Source of the DNA: Cyanobacteria bacterium UBA3301
GTDB lineage: Bacteria > Cyanobacteriota > Vampirovibrionia > Gastranaerophilales > Gastranaerophilaceae
Assembly: GCA_002361485.1 (NCBI GenBank)
Contig: DESZ01000022.1
Location: forward strand, 1 to 63,417
DNA: 63,417 bases
Reading direction: 5' to 3'
The notes beneath the pieces were generated by a model. That model saw nothing but the letters and a program-made list of their open reading frames with translations. It was not told where the DNA came from and ran no database searches. This document shows, one piece after another, positions 26,256 to 34,800 of the stretch. Each line of letters begins with the position of its first letter. Positions within the stretch are counted from its first letter, which is position 1. Made by a program: the position numbers and the translations under genes.

Positions 26256-26633
26256 ATGAGAGATGATATTAAAGAATACAATGCAGTAGAGGCTGTTGCA
26301 AAAAAGTTTTGCGAAGCCGTAAAAGCAGGTAAAAGTGAAATTGTTAAACCGTATTTTTATGAAAAAGCTTGCTTTTTTGGTCAGTTAAACGAGCAAACTT
26401 ATCAATCAGGACCGATAGAAGAATTTTATAAAACCATTGATACCTTCGGTGCTTGCGGGGATGATTATATTTCAAGAATTGATATTTTAATGTTAGAAAA
26501 AACTATTGCGGTTGTTCAGGTTATTGAAGATAACTGGCATGGTTATAAGTTTACCGACATTTTAAGCCTAAACAAAATCAACGGAGAATGGAAAATAGTT
26601 GCCAAGGTTTATGATACTTTATCGGGGAAATAA
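26256..26633 (+). CDS. NTF2-like (putative lumazine-binding) protein
   Basis: A 125-residue cone-fold protein of the SnoaL/NTF2 superfamily, closest in layout to the 'putative lumazine-binding' group: an N-terminal helix (VEAVAKKFCEAVKAGK), a middle segment PIEEFYKTIDTFG and a C-terminal sheet DILSLNKINGEWKIVAK. Members bind small molecules or act as isomerases; no catalytic residues can be assigned. GGAG precedes the start. First in a rightward operon with carbonic anhydrase, a flavodoxin-fold protein and a DNA glycosylase. Confidence 0.75.
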   Translation: MRDDIKEYNAVEAVAKKFCEAVKAGKSEIVKPYFYEKACFFGQLNEQTYQSGPIEEFYKTIDTFGACGDDYISRIDILMLEKTIAVVQVIEDNWHGYKFTDILSLNKINGEWKIVAKVYDTLSGK

Positions 26634-26656
26634 TAAATTATAAAAAAGGAGATAAA

Positions 26657-27244
26657 TTGCATAATATTCCGGAAATTGCCAAAAAAGAACTTTCAAAATT
26701 ATTAGAAGGCAATAAAAATTTTATATCAGGGAAACCCACGGCAAAGAATATGTGCTTAAAGACTTTGCAAAGCCTTGCTCTTTATCAGGAACCGTATGCT
26801 TGTGTTCTTAGCTGTTCGGATTCAAGAGTAGTGCCTGAGATTATTTTTGATTGCGGAATAGGAGAACTTTTTGTTGTTAGAGTTGCAGGAATAGCAGTAG
26901 GACCAAATGTTAAAGAAAGTATTGAATATGCCGTTAAAAAGCTGCACGTGCCACTTTTAATCCTTTTAGGGCACGACGATTGCGGAGTTATGAAATATGC
27001 TAATGAACAATACCCGAATATGCCTGAACATTTTCAATCTATTCTCAAATCCGTTTACCCTGTAATTGACGGTATTGGAAAGTTTGATTGTAACAACGAA
27101 TTCGCTCGTAAACACACATTGTGGGTTGAAGAATATTTGCTTAATAACTCTGAAATTATAAAAGATGCAGTAGAAAAAGGTAAACTGTACATTGCAAAAT
27201 GCCACTTTGACCACAATACAGGCGAAGTTACAATAATAAATTAA
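26657..27244 (+). CDS. Beta-class carbonic anhydrase
   Basis: A 195-residue beta-carbonic anhydrase that interconverts CO2 and bicarbonate. The zinc site is clear: CSDSRVVPE supplies Cys and the Asp-Arg dyad, and LGHDDCGVM supplies His and Cys. The start is TTG, preceded by AAGGAG at good spacing. It is cytoplasmic with no signal peptide. The C-terminus KCHFDHNTGEVTII is typical of the family. It follows the NTF2-like gene by 23 bases. Confidence 0.92.
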   Translation: MHNIPEIAKKELSKLLEGNKNFISGKPTAKNMCLKTLQSLALYQEPYACVLSCSDSRVVPEIIFDCGIGELFVVRVAGIAVGPNVKESIEYAVKKLHVPLLILLGHDDCGVMKYANEQYPNMPEHFQSILKSVYPVIDGIGKFDCNNEFARKHTLWVEEYLLNNSEIIKDAVEKGKLYIAKCHFDHNTGEVTIIN

Positions 27245-27268
27245 TATTTTAGATATAGGAGAAAATTA

Positions 27269-27805
27269 ATGAAAATAACGGTTATTACAGGAAGTCCGCG
27301 CAAAAACGGGACATCGAATTATATGGCAGACGAATTCATTCGTGGTGCAAAAGAAAAAGGGTACGAAATTTATCGTTTTGATTCTGCCCATTCGGATGTT
27401 AAAAATTGTATTGGCTGCAATGCCTGCGGTATGGGTTTAAAACCCTGCATTCATAAAGATGATTTTGCAGAACTTAGAGAACATCTTTTAGATTCGGATG
27501 TTATAGCATTTGTAACACCAATATACTATTTTGAAATGACATCTACTATAAAGAAGGTTATTGATAGATTTTACAGTATCGACCCGATTTTAAGAGAAAA
27601 GAAAAATAAAGCCGTTTTAATTTCGGTTCAACATTCACCTGTTGCAGAAGTAAAAGATGTTTTGAATAATAATTATCAGGCAATTTTGAATTGGTTAAAT
27701 ATTGAAAATGCAGGAATTGTAAACGCAATAGGCATTGAAAGTGTTGAACATTTAATACAAACCGAATATCCAAATCAAGCGTATGAATTAGGGAAAAATT
27801 TATAA
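27269..27805 (+). CDS. Flavodoxin-fold NAD(P)H-dependent FMN reductase
   Basis: A 178-residue flavodoxin-like protein. The FMN phosphate loop is GSPRKNGTSNYM near the N-terminus, a Cys cluster CIGCNACGMGLKPC follows at about residue 49, and FVTPIYYFEMTSTIKKVIDR is the second FMN-contacting segment. Cys-bearing members transfer electrons to quinones or iron-sulfur partners. AGGAG precedes the start. One of four proteins of this family in the window (others at 45883, 46423 and 49264). Confidence 0.85.
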   Translation: MKITVITGSPRKNGTSNYMADEFIRGAKEKGYEIYRFDSAHSDVKNCIGCNACGMGLKPCIHKDDFAELREHLLDSDVIAFVTPIYYFEMTSTIKKVIDRFYSIDPILREKKNKAVLISVQHSPVAEVKDVLNNNYQAILNWLNIENAGIVNAIGIESVEHLIQTEYPNQAYELGKNL

Positions 27806-27813
27806 TTTAAATT

Positions 27814-28305
27814 ATGAATAACTGCAAGAGTTTTAAACCATCAATAGATAATAATTCTAAAATTCTTATTTTAGGTTCAATGCCCGGAGTAAAATCATTA
27901 GAGGAGCAGCAATATTATGCACACCCGCAAAACAGGTTTTGGAAAGTTATAGCTTCTATTTGTAATGAGAAAAAATTGCATGAATTTGATTATGAATTAA
28001 AACTAAAAACTTTATTAAAAAATAATATTGCACTTTGGGATACAATAAAATCCTGCAAACGTGAAGGGAGTTTGGATTCGGATATACAAAACGAAACTCC
28101 GAATGATATTAAAGGATTGTTGAAAAATTACCCAAATATAAAAACCATTTGTTTAAACGGCAATAAATCATATTCTGCGTTTAAGAAATATTTTCCGGAT
28201 TTATTAGAAAAATATAATTGCCGTAAAATGCCATCAACAAGTCCAGCGAATGCAAGATATAACTTAAATAAACTTATAGAGGAATGGAAATTTATTTTAG
28301 TTTAA
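27814..28305 (+). CDS. DNA-deoxyinosine glycosylase (uracil-DNA glycosylase superfamily)
   Basis: A 163-residue protein of the UDG superfamily. Motif A is LILGSMPGVKSLEEQQYYAHPQNRFW, split here as GSMPG with the downstream HPQNRFW, and motif B is PSTSPANARYN. This pattern is the deoxyinosine/hypoxanthine glycosylase branch, which removes deaminated bases from DNA. The start lies 8 bases after the flavodoxin-like gene. An AT-rich TATAAT lies just upstream and might give a separate transcript. Confidence 0.85.
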   Translation: MNNCKSFKPSIDNNSKILILGSMPGVKSLEEQQYYAHPQNRFWKVIASICNEKKLHEFDYELKLKTLLKNNIALWDTIKSCKREGSLDSDIQNETPNDIKGLLKNYPNIKTICLNGNKSYSAFKKYFPDLLEKYNCRKMPSTSPANARYNLNKLIEEWKFILV

Positions 28306-28328
28306 TATGGAATACAATTCCATATTAA
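28302..28328 (+). terminator. Hairpin at the end of the carbonic anhydrase operon
   Basis: A 12-bp perfect stem, TTAATATGGAAT / ATTCCATATTAA, with a 3-base loop overlaps the stop codon of the DNA glycosylase gene. No T run follows, so it may be an mRNA-end or stabilising structure rather than a classical terminator. Confidence 0.5.
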
Positions 28329-28427
28329 CACGACTAGTATTGAAAATTGATTTTTATGATTCATCTTTTATCTCTTTATTAGTTGAATTGTTAAATTAAA
28401 TATCATAGAATAAAGAAAGAATCTAAA

Positions 28428-29312
28428 ATGAATAAAGAAAACAAAAACAACAATAATAAAGACAAAGTAGCATTAGTCCTTGAAGGCGGAGCTATGAGAG
28501 GTTTATATACCGCAGGCGTTTTAGATGTATTTATGAAAAATGATATCAAAGCAGATACTATCATCGGCGTTTCGGCAGGTGCTTTGTTTGGAATAAATTA
28601 CAAATCAAAGCAAATAGGAAGAGCTTTAAGATACAACCTGAAATACGCTCGCGATAAAAGATACATGGGTATGTATTCCCTGCTTACCACAGGCGATGTG
28701 ATGAATAGAGATTTTTGTTTTAACAAACTTGTTTATGAATTAGACCCGTTTGATATTGAAACTTTTAATAATTCAGAAATCGAATTTTATGCGGTTGTTA
28801 CAAATATGGAAAGCGGGAAAGCTGAATATATTGAGATAAAAGACGGCGGAAAAGATCTGGAATATTTAAGAGCTTCAGGTTCTATGCCATTTGTATCCAA
28901 TATAGTCGAAATCAACGGAAATAAATATTTAGACGGCGCGGTTGCCGACCCGATTCCTTTTAAAAAAGCAATTGATATGGGGTATGAAAAAATTATTGTT
29001 GTTCAGACAAGACCTGCTGATTATACCAAAACAAAATCGTTGCTGCCGTTTGGTTTGGTATATAAAAGATATCCTGAATTTATAAAAACTGCTCAAAATG
29101 CTTATATAAATTATAATGAAACTTTAGATTTTATAAGAAAATACGAAAATGAAGGTAAAATAATCGTTTTAAGACCGAGTGAAAAAATTAAAATGCGCAG
29201 GGTTGAGAAAAATCTAAATAAATTACAGGCAATTTATGATGTGGGAGTAAAAGATTGCAACGCAAATCTTACAAAATTAAAAGAATATATTACCAAAGAT
29301 ATAGTTCTATAA
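28428..29312 (+). CDS. Patatin-like phospholipase
   Basis: A 294-residue patatin-family lipid hydrolase. The oxyanion loop is EGGAMRGLYTAG, the nucleophile Ser lies in GVSAGALFG and the catalytic Asp in DGAVADPIP. This Ser-Asp dyad hydrolyses acyl esters of phospholipids. It resembles the YjjU-type cytosolic bacterial group and has no signal peptide. It stands alone, rightward, ahead of the convergent flavin gene group. Confidence 0.9.
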   Translation: MNKENKNNNNKDKVALVLEGGAMRGLYTAGVLDVFMKNDIKADTIIGVSAGALFGINYKSKQIGRALRYNLKYARDKRYMGMYSLLTTGDVMNRDFCFNKLVYELDPFDIETFNNSEIEFYAVVTNMESGKAEYIEIKDGGKDLEYLRASGSMPFVSNIVEINGNKYLDGAVADPIPFKKAIDMGYEKIIVVQTRPADYTKTKSLLPFGLVYKRYPEFIKTAQNAYINYNETLDFIRKYENEGKIIVLRPSEKIKMRRVEKNLNKLQAIYDVGVKDCNANLTKLKEYITKDIVL

Positions 29313-29326
29313 TAAATCTGATATAT

Positions 29327-29761
29327 TTATAAATCCCAAACGGTTATTCCTGTCATCTCATCTTTTTTTCGCCTTATTACCCCGTTTAGAACAGGCCTGA
29401 TTTCAATTTCAGCAGTGTAAGAAACAACAGCTCGTGTCAAATGGCCGCCTAAGAATTTAACATCACCGTTTTCTAAATACGAAAACATTGCATGCGTATG
29501 CTCAAAAATTTCATCATTATCATTGGCTGAAATGTTTCCGTTCACGGAAATCATTTCTAAAAGACCTGTTTTATGATGAGGGACAAAATCATTCTTTTCA
29601 GGGATAAAAGTTGATACCGTAACATCACCGCAGCCGCCAATACCGGAAAATACCGCAGATAAGATGTTCTCTTTTTTACATATATTTAAAATTCCGTCAA
29701 GAACTTCATCGCCTTTATCAAATCTTGCATATATATATTCACCCCATTTTTTATAGTCCAT
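29327..29761 (-). CDS. PPC/DUF296-domain protein
   Basis: A 144-residue protein consisting of one PPC (DUF296) domain, a trimeric fold found alone in bacteria and with AT-hooks in plants. Visible features are SAVFSGIGGCGDVTVSTF, the His-containing EHTHAMFSYL and GDVKFLGGHLTRAVVS. The His residues could form a metal site between subunits. The role in bacteria is unknown. Last of a leftward three-gene group with the chimeric gene and a flavin reductase. Confidence 0.75.
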   Translation of the reverse strand: MDYKKWGEYIYARFDKGDEVLDGILNICKKENILSAVFSGIGGCGDVTVSTFIPEKNDFVPHHKTGLLEMISVNGNISANDNDEIFEHTHAMFSYLENGDVKFLGGHLTRAVVSYTAEIEIRPVLNGVIRRKKDEMTGITVWDL

Positions 29762-29772
29762 ATTATTTCTCC

Positions 29773-30171
29773 TTAGCTTTCATTAACACACTTCCCGCAA
29801 ATATGTTCGGGAGAGAGTTCTAAACACAAAACAAACTTTGCAAATTTTTGAATTTCTTCTTCAATATATTCTTCACCAAAATCAAATTGAGCACTCAATT
29901 TACGGCAAATATCAATAGTTTTTTCCATATTATTTACCGGTTTTATCCTGCCAAAAACTATAACAATATTATAATCCAGCCCCTTTTTACCTTCGAGCTG
30001 AATACCTGTATCGGATAAAATAACTTCTTTACCATCATCTATTAAAAAGTTTTGCAAAGATGAACCGTATTTAATATCCTCGCATTTTGCTTTATCACGA
30101 GTTCCCCCAAACGCAAAAGCCTGTGTCATAAATCCCCCGTCATAATACTTCAACGGAATAACTTTAATCAT
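29773..30171 (-). CDS. Chimeric ORF: metallo-beta-lactamase-like N-terminus joined to a PNPOx-like C-terminus
   Basis: A 132-residue protein that seems to be two gene pieces fused in frame. Residues about 1-56 look like the start of an MBL-fold hydrolase (FLIDDGKEVILSDTG is the first strand pair) but stop before any HxHxDH metal motif. Residues about 65-132 look like the second half of a pyridoxamine-phosphate-oxidase-type split barrel (YNIVIVFGRIKPVNNMEKT ... ELSPEHICGK). An in-frame deletion between two adjacent genes would explain it. It has a Shine-Dalgarno and may be expressed, but neither enzyme could be active. The fold assignments are from memory of the families. Confidence 0.55.
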   Translation of the reverse strand: MIKVIPLKYYDGGFMTQAFAFGGTRDKAKCEDIKYGSSLQNFLIDDGKEVILSDTGIQLEGKKGLDYNIVIVFGRIKPVNNMEKTIDICRKLSAQFDFGEEYIEEEIQKFAKFVLCLELSPEHICGKCVNES

Positions 30172-30183
30172 CTTTTTCTCCTT

Positions 30184-30720
30184 CTAAACTATATATGCGT
30201 TTACAATTTCTCCGTAATAAACAGTATGATGGTCATCATTAGTTTTTGTACCGTCAGATGATGGTGTATTTTTATAAAATTTTTCATACAAATCTTTCGG
30301 GATATTATTGTGTTCCTGTTCTTGCTTATAAATAACTTTGCATTCTAATGTTAAAGGTATTTCTTTTATTGCAGGACTTTGAACATCAATTCCGTCAATC
30401 GCGGTTAGATTACATTCTTTAAATTTATCAATATTTTTGCCGTTTTTAAAACCGCAAAAACCGATTATTTTAGCAATGTGCGGAGTTCTTTCCAACGGAA
30501 CTGAAACAGTAAACTCCTTTGAATTTTCAATCTGTTCGTGTGTAAATCTTGTATGCCTTATATAAGCAGTAAACACAAACTTGTTCCATTCAACGCCGAC
30601 TTGCCCCCACGCAATAGTCATTGTGTTCAATTTATCCCCGTTTTTTGTATTTACTAAAACTCCTTTTTGCAGTTCTGTCATAATTTTGGGCAAATACTCG
30701 ATTACATCTATTTTTTGCAT
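30184..30720 (-). CDS. Flavin reductase-like FMN-binding split-barrel protein
   Basis: A 178-residue protein of the flavin reductase / FMN-binding split-barrel family. Residues KGVLVNTKNGDKLNTMTIAW form the first strands, WNKFVFTAYIRHTRFTHEQI is the FMN region and FTVSVPLERT follows. It probably binds FMN and reduces it or passes electrons to a partner. It leads the leftward group. A truncated copy of the same gene lies at 24065-24385. Confidence 0.85.
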   Translation of the reverse strand: MQKIDVIEYLPKIMTELQKGVLVNTKNGDKLNTMTIAWGQVGVEWNKFVFTAYIRHTRFTHEQIENSKEFTVSVPLERTPHIAKIIGFCGFKNGKNIDKFKECNLTAIDGIDVQSPAIKEIPLTLECKVIYKQEQEHNNIPKDLYEKFYKNTPSSDGTKTNDDHHTVYYGEIVNAYIV

Positions 30721-30890
30721 AAAAACCTCTTTCCCTTATTAACATTTATTTTTCTGCATTTTTATCCTAGCAATATTATAAATTTCTAAATAATATATAT
30801 TATAACATACTATAACTACAAACTTACGTTAACAATCATAATTTTTAATATCTTATACTAAAATATTTTTCTTTGCTCTATTATAAAAAT

Positions 30891-31823
30891 ATGAAAGCCG
30901 AAGTATTAAAAAGAATAAGAATTGAAAGATATATATTCGGGATATTAATGGCATTTATTATGGTTTTTGTCGCCGAAATTTCAAATGAAACTGAAATCAT
31001 ATTCCCTGAAATTTGCGCATTAACAATCGGAGCTTGGATTAGTGAACAGCAGCCATGGATGACCAATAAAAGACGTATTTTTATACTAATGTCATTAGCA
31101 GGATTGTTCGGAGTTTTAGTAGTAAAATTTTGCACAATACCTTTAATATTTCAAGTATGCCTTTGTTTTGCATTTACAGGATTTATACTAACACTGTTTA
31201 AAACAAATTTTGTACCGATAATTTCAGCATGCATTTTACCTGTTTATTTAAGAACGGAAAGCTGGATATACCCTATATCAGTATCAACAATGGCTCTTAT
31301 AATTATTTTTGCACAGTGGCTTATGGAGAAATATCATTTTCGACCTGTTAATAATTTTGTACCCTGCCAATTTGATATAAAAACACAAATAATTAAATGG
31401 ACAAAGCTTTTAACAATATTTGGACTAATCGCTCTAATACCTTTTAAAACGCACCAAATATATTTTCTTGCACCGCCTTTAATTGTGATGTTTACGGAAC
31501 TTTCAAACCCGCAAAGCCCCGCAAGGAAGAAACCTTTTTATATTGTCGGGATTATGACTTTCGCCTCTTTTATCGGGTGCTCTTTAAGGTTATTTTTAAA
31601 CGAAATTTTGGGATTACCACTCTTTATTTGTACTGCAATAGCTTGCACAATTTTATTCTTAGCGCTTGATAAATTGAGAATATTTTTTCCGCCTGCAGGT
31701 GCAATATTATTAATACCCATGATTTTAGAAAAATCATTACTCATAAGATTTCCGTTAGAAGTTTTCATAGGCGCAATTATTTTAAGTATATGTGCAATAA
31801 TCCTATTCAAAGAAAAAGAATGA
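30891..31823 (+). CDS. Polytopic membrane protein with an HPP-family-like motif
   Basis: A 310-residue integral membrane protein with about nine or ten hydrophobic segments. A C-terminal stretch LRIFFPPAGAILLIPMI recalls the HPAGA motif of HPP-family transporters, some of which carry nitrite. The ATG at 30891 is chosen over an upstream TTG at 30873. No Shine-Dalgarno is seen, and TATTAT lies 6 bases before the ATG. Substrate unknown. Confidence 0.6.
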   Translation: MKAEVLKRIRIERYIFGILMAFIMVFVAEISNETEIIFPEICALTIGAWISEQQPWMTNKRRIFILMSLAGLFGVLVVKFCTIPLIFQVCLCFAFTGFILTLFKTNFVPIISACILPVYLRTESWIYPISVSTMALIIIFAQWLMEKYHFRPVNNFVPCQFDIKTQIIKWTKLLTIFGLIALIPFKTHQIYFLAPPLIVMFTELSNPQSPARKKPFYIVGIMTFASFIGCSLRLFLNEILGLPLFICTAIACTILFLALDKLRIFFPPAGAILLIPMILEKSLLIRFPLEVFIGAIILSICAIILFKEKE

Positions 31824-31839
31824 TCATAAATTTTTTGAT

Positions 31840-34800
31840 TTACATTTTCTTGATAATTTTTTTAGAACTATATGCCGCTTTTGCGACATCAGACGCCCCG
31901 TCCATTCTTTGAATTAAATTTGACCAAAAGCCTTTTTTGACGACTTTATCCGAACTTGCACAATTATCGGTCTTCTTATTAATATTACTGTTTTCAACTT
32001 TGGTTTTGGACGGAGAATCTTTTCCTATAGTCCACCTAAAACCGCCTTCCAATACTATACCCGTTCTGCCACCGTTACGAAGCATTGTCTGGAAGAAGGC
32101 AGTAAATCTGTCACTCCAAGATTTCTGCAAACCTACTCCGTATTGAATATAAGGTTTTACACTCAATTCAGGTAATCTTGAATCTGCAGCTTTGAATTTT
32201 GTCCTGCCCATAATATTCCACATCATATCTACACCCGCATAAGGCTGCCAGCCGTTCTTCAAATTCCCGATGAATTTTATCCCCGGAGCTATTTGTATCA
32301 TACTTAACGGATCTGAATCGATTTTTACACCGGCTGAGTTCGTATAATCAAAATTGTTTACAAATGTATAACCCAAATATAATGAAGGTTGAATTATAAA
32401 TTTACCGTCAGCAAGTTCTATATTATAACCCGTTTTATTAGCGACACCGGCAGTCAACATTGAAAAATGATCCGTACCGTACGGAGTATGCGCTTCTCCT
32501 GCACTTGCTCCTGCAGAAAATGTCAACCCGGTAAAGAAGTTACCATGATACAATGTTCCAGTAACACCTAATGTACCGCCTTGTTGGTTCATACTTATTC
32601 CGTTATATGATTGGTGTGAACCGTTGTACCCTACAAATGCGGATATTACACCCTTATAACCGCGGCCTAAATCGACGAGGTTTGTATCTCCACCGTATAA
32701 TGCACCATAAGCTACATTTGACACACCGACTCCGCCTTTTAATTTCACTTTTTCAAAGGTTGTATAAGGTTTTACCCACATTGCTTGCGAAGTTTCAGGC
32801 AATGAACTTCTTACATAAGTCGGATACGGGTGAAGTTCAGATAGCGCATATTTGTTTCTGTCCTCTGACGCTATTCTTGCATTTGAGCTGTATTTCATAT
32901 ATCTGTTCATATGGAAGAAACTGTCTTGCAATGTTTGTGATTGAGTAATCTGCCCGCCTATCAATGTCGCAACAGGGCTTGCCAATATTGCAGGGTTATA
33001 TCCTTTTGCATCATTTCCCCCGCCTGACATGTTAAAGTAACCTGTTTTAGGGTCATATCCGACATTATATCTGAAAATTTTACCGTCTAATGTTTTTACA
33101 TCGGTAGAAACTCTTGTTTTTATCGGGCCTTTAGCAAACGGTATACTGATTTTTGATTTATTAGTTTGAGAAAGAATATTAAATTGGTTAACATTAATCT
33201 TGCCGTTACCGTTTACTGATGATGCGGAAATCGTATCCATTATTTGATTTTTTAAATCTACATCAACTGCAAGATTTACTGTATTTTTCAATGTTAAAGT
33301 ATTAAAGTTTAAATTGCCCGTATCTTTATTTATTGCATTAATGTTCCCGCCATTTAATATATTATTTTGCGGTGAAAAAGCAGATTCATTTGCAATATTT
33401 ACTTTCCCGTTATTTAATTCAAAAGTTTCAGGTGCAAAGCTGCCGTTTTTATTCAAGTTCAAAATTCCGTCATCCAATGAATAATCACCGCCTGTTAAAT
33501 CTTTTACATTAACCGTTCCTGAAGCTTGGTTTATTTTCATATCAGAAACATTACCGTTGAAATCCGTATCGGTTGAAACGTTTATTTGAGCATCCCTTGA
33601 GCCCTTAACATTCCCGTTAAACGTAACTTTATCAGCACCTTTAACATTTACGGTTCCGCCGTTTGATATTAAAGCATTATCTGTACCATCGCTGCCGATA
33701 GTCATATCTTTTGATTTCGCCTCAATATTTACAGTTCCGCCGTTATTTGTCACATCGGCATCTCCCGAATTGCCTTTAACATTGGAATCCACAATCGAAA
33801 GAGTACCTCCGTCATTTGTTAAAGCGTTATTAAACCCTGACAATTCTTCTACATTTCTCAATATGACATTTGTTCCTTGAGAAACTACCATACCGTCTAA
33901 ACCATTTTCGGTATATATAGATTGACCATTACCGTTTATATCTATATCGCTAGTAATAACATTCCCGTCATTACCTATCCATGCATCAACTTTTTCATCT
34001 TTGCCATTTGTAATAATATATTGATTTGATTCATTATCAATTGCAGCAGGCAGCCCCCCTCCTGCTTCAGATGATGAAAACACGATATATGATGCGTTGC
34101 TGTCATTCTCGGTTGTTATATCATAAGTTTTTTCACTTGTTGTAATCGAATATCCGTCTTTAACTGTTCCGTTTACATTTGTATTTGAATATTTAATTTT
34201 TAAACCGTCAGTATCAGAATCCGTAATAATGTTAAACTTCGACAGTTTAAGGGTACCGTTGTTGACGGCATTTGATAGAGTATCTGCCTTTTTAGCCGAT
34301 AAATCAACATCAAGTTCATAATCCATGTTCGCACCGTTGGCGATTACGAATGCTTTTGGGGCAAATTCACCAATAACTCCGTTTACTGTGTTTAGGGTAC
34401 TATCACCCAAAACATTGAAGTTGTTATCGTTTATGTAGCCGTCAGGGTTGTCTGTATTTGCATTGTTATCTTCGTTTTGTCCGATAGATAATTTCCCGCC
34501 GTAAAGGTTGATATTGGAAATATTGCCGTTAGCATCACCTACTCGGTTGTTAAATTGAATTTCCCCGCTGGTTCCGGCATTATGAACAGTTTCTGTTTCA
34601 CCAGCATAAGTGCTGTAAGTAATACCGCTTTTATTAATATCTATGACAGGAACTTTTGTTCCGGTTTGAGAAGTAGCAATAGTTCCACCGAAAACAATTT
34701 TTTTATTTTCAGCCGCATTCAAAGATAAAGTTGCACCATAAGATTTTGTTATAAAATATACGTCATCTCCTGCGTTACTAACAGAGGTGTCTGTTGCGGT

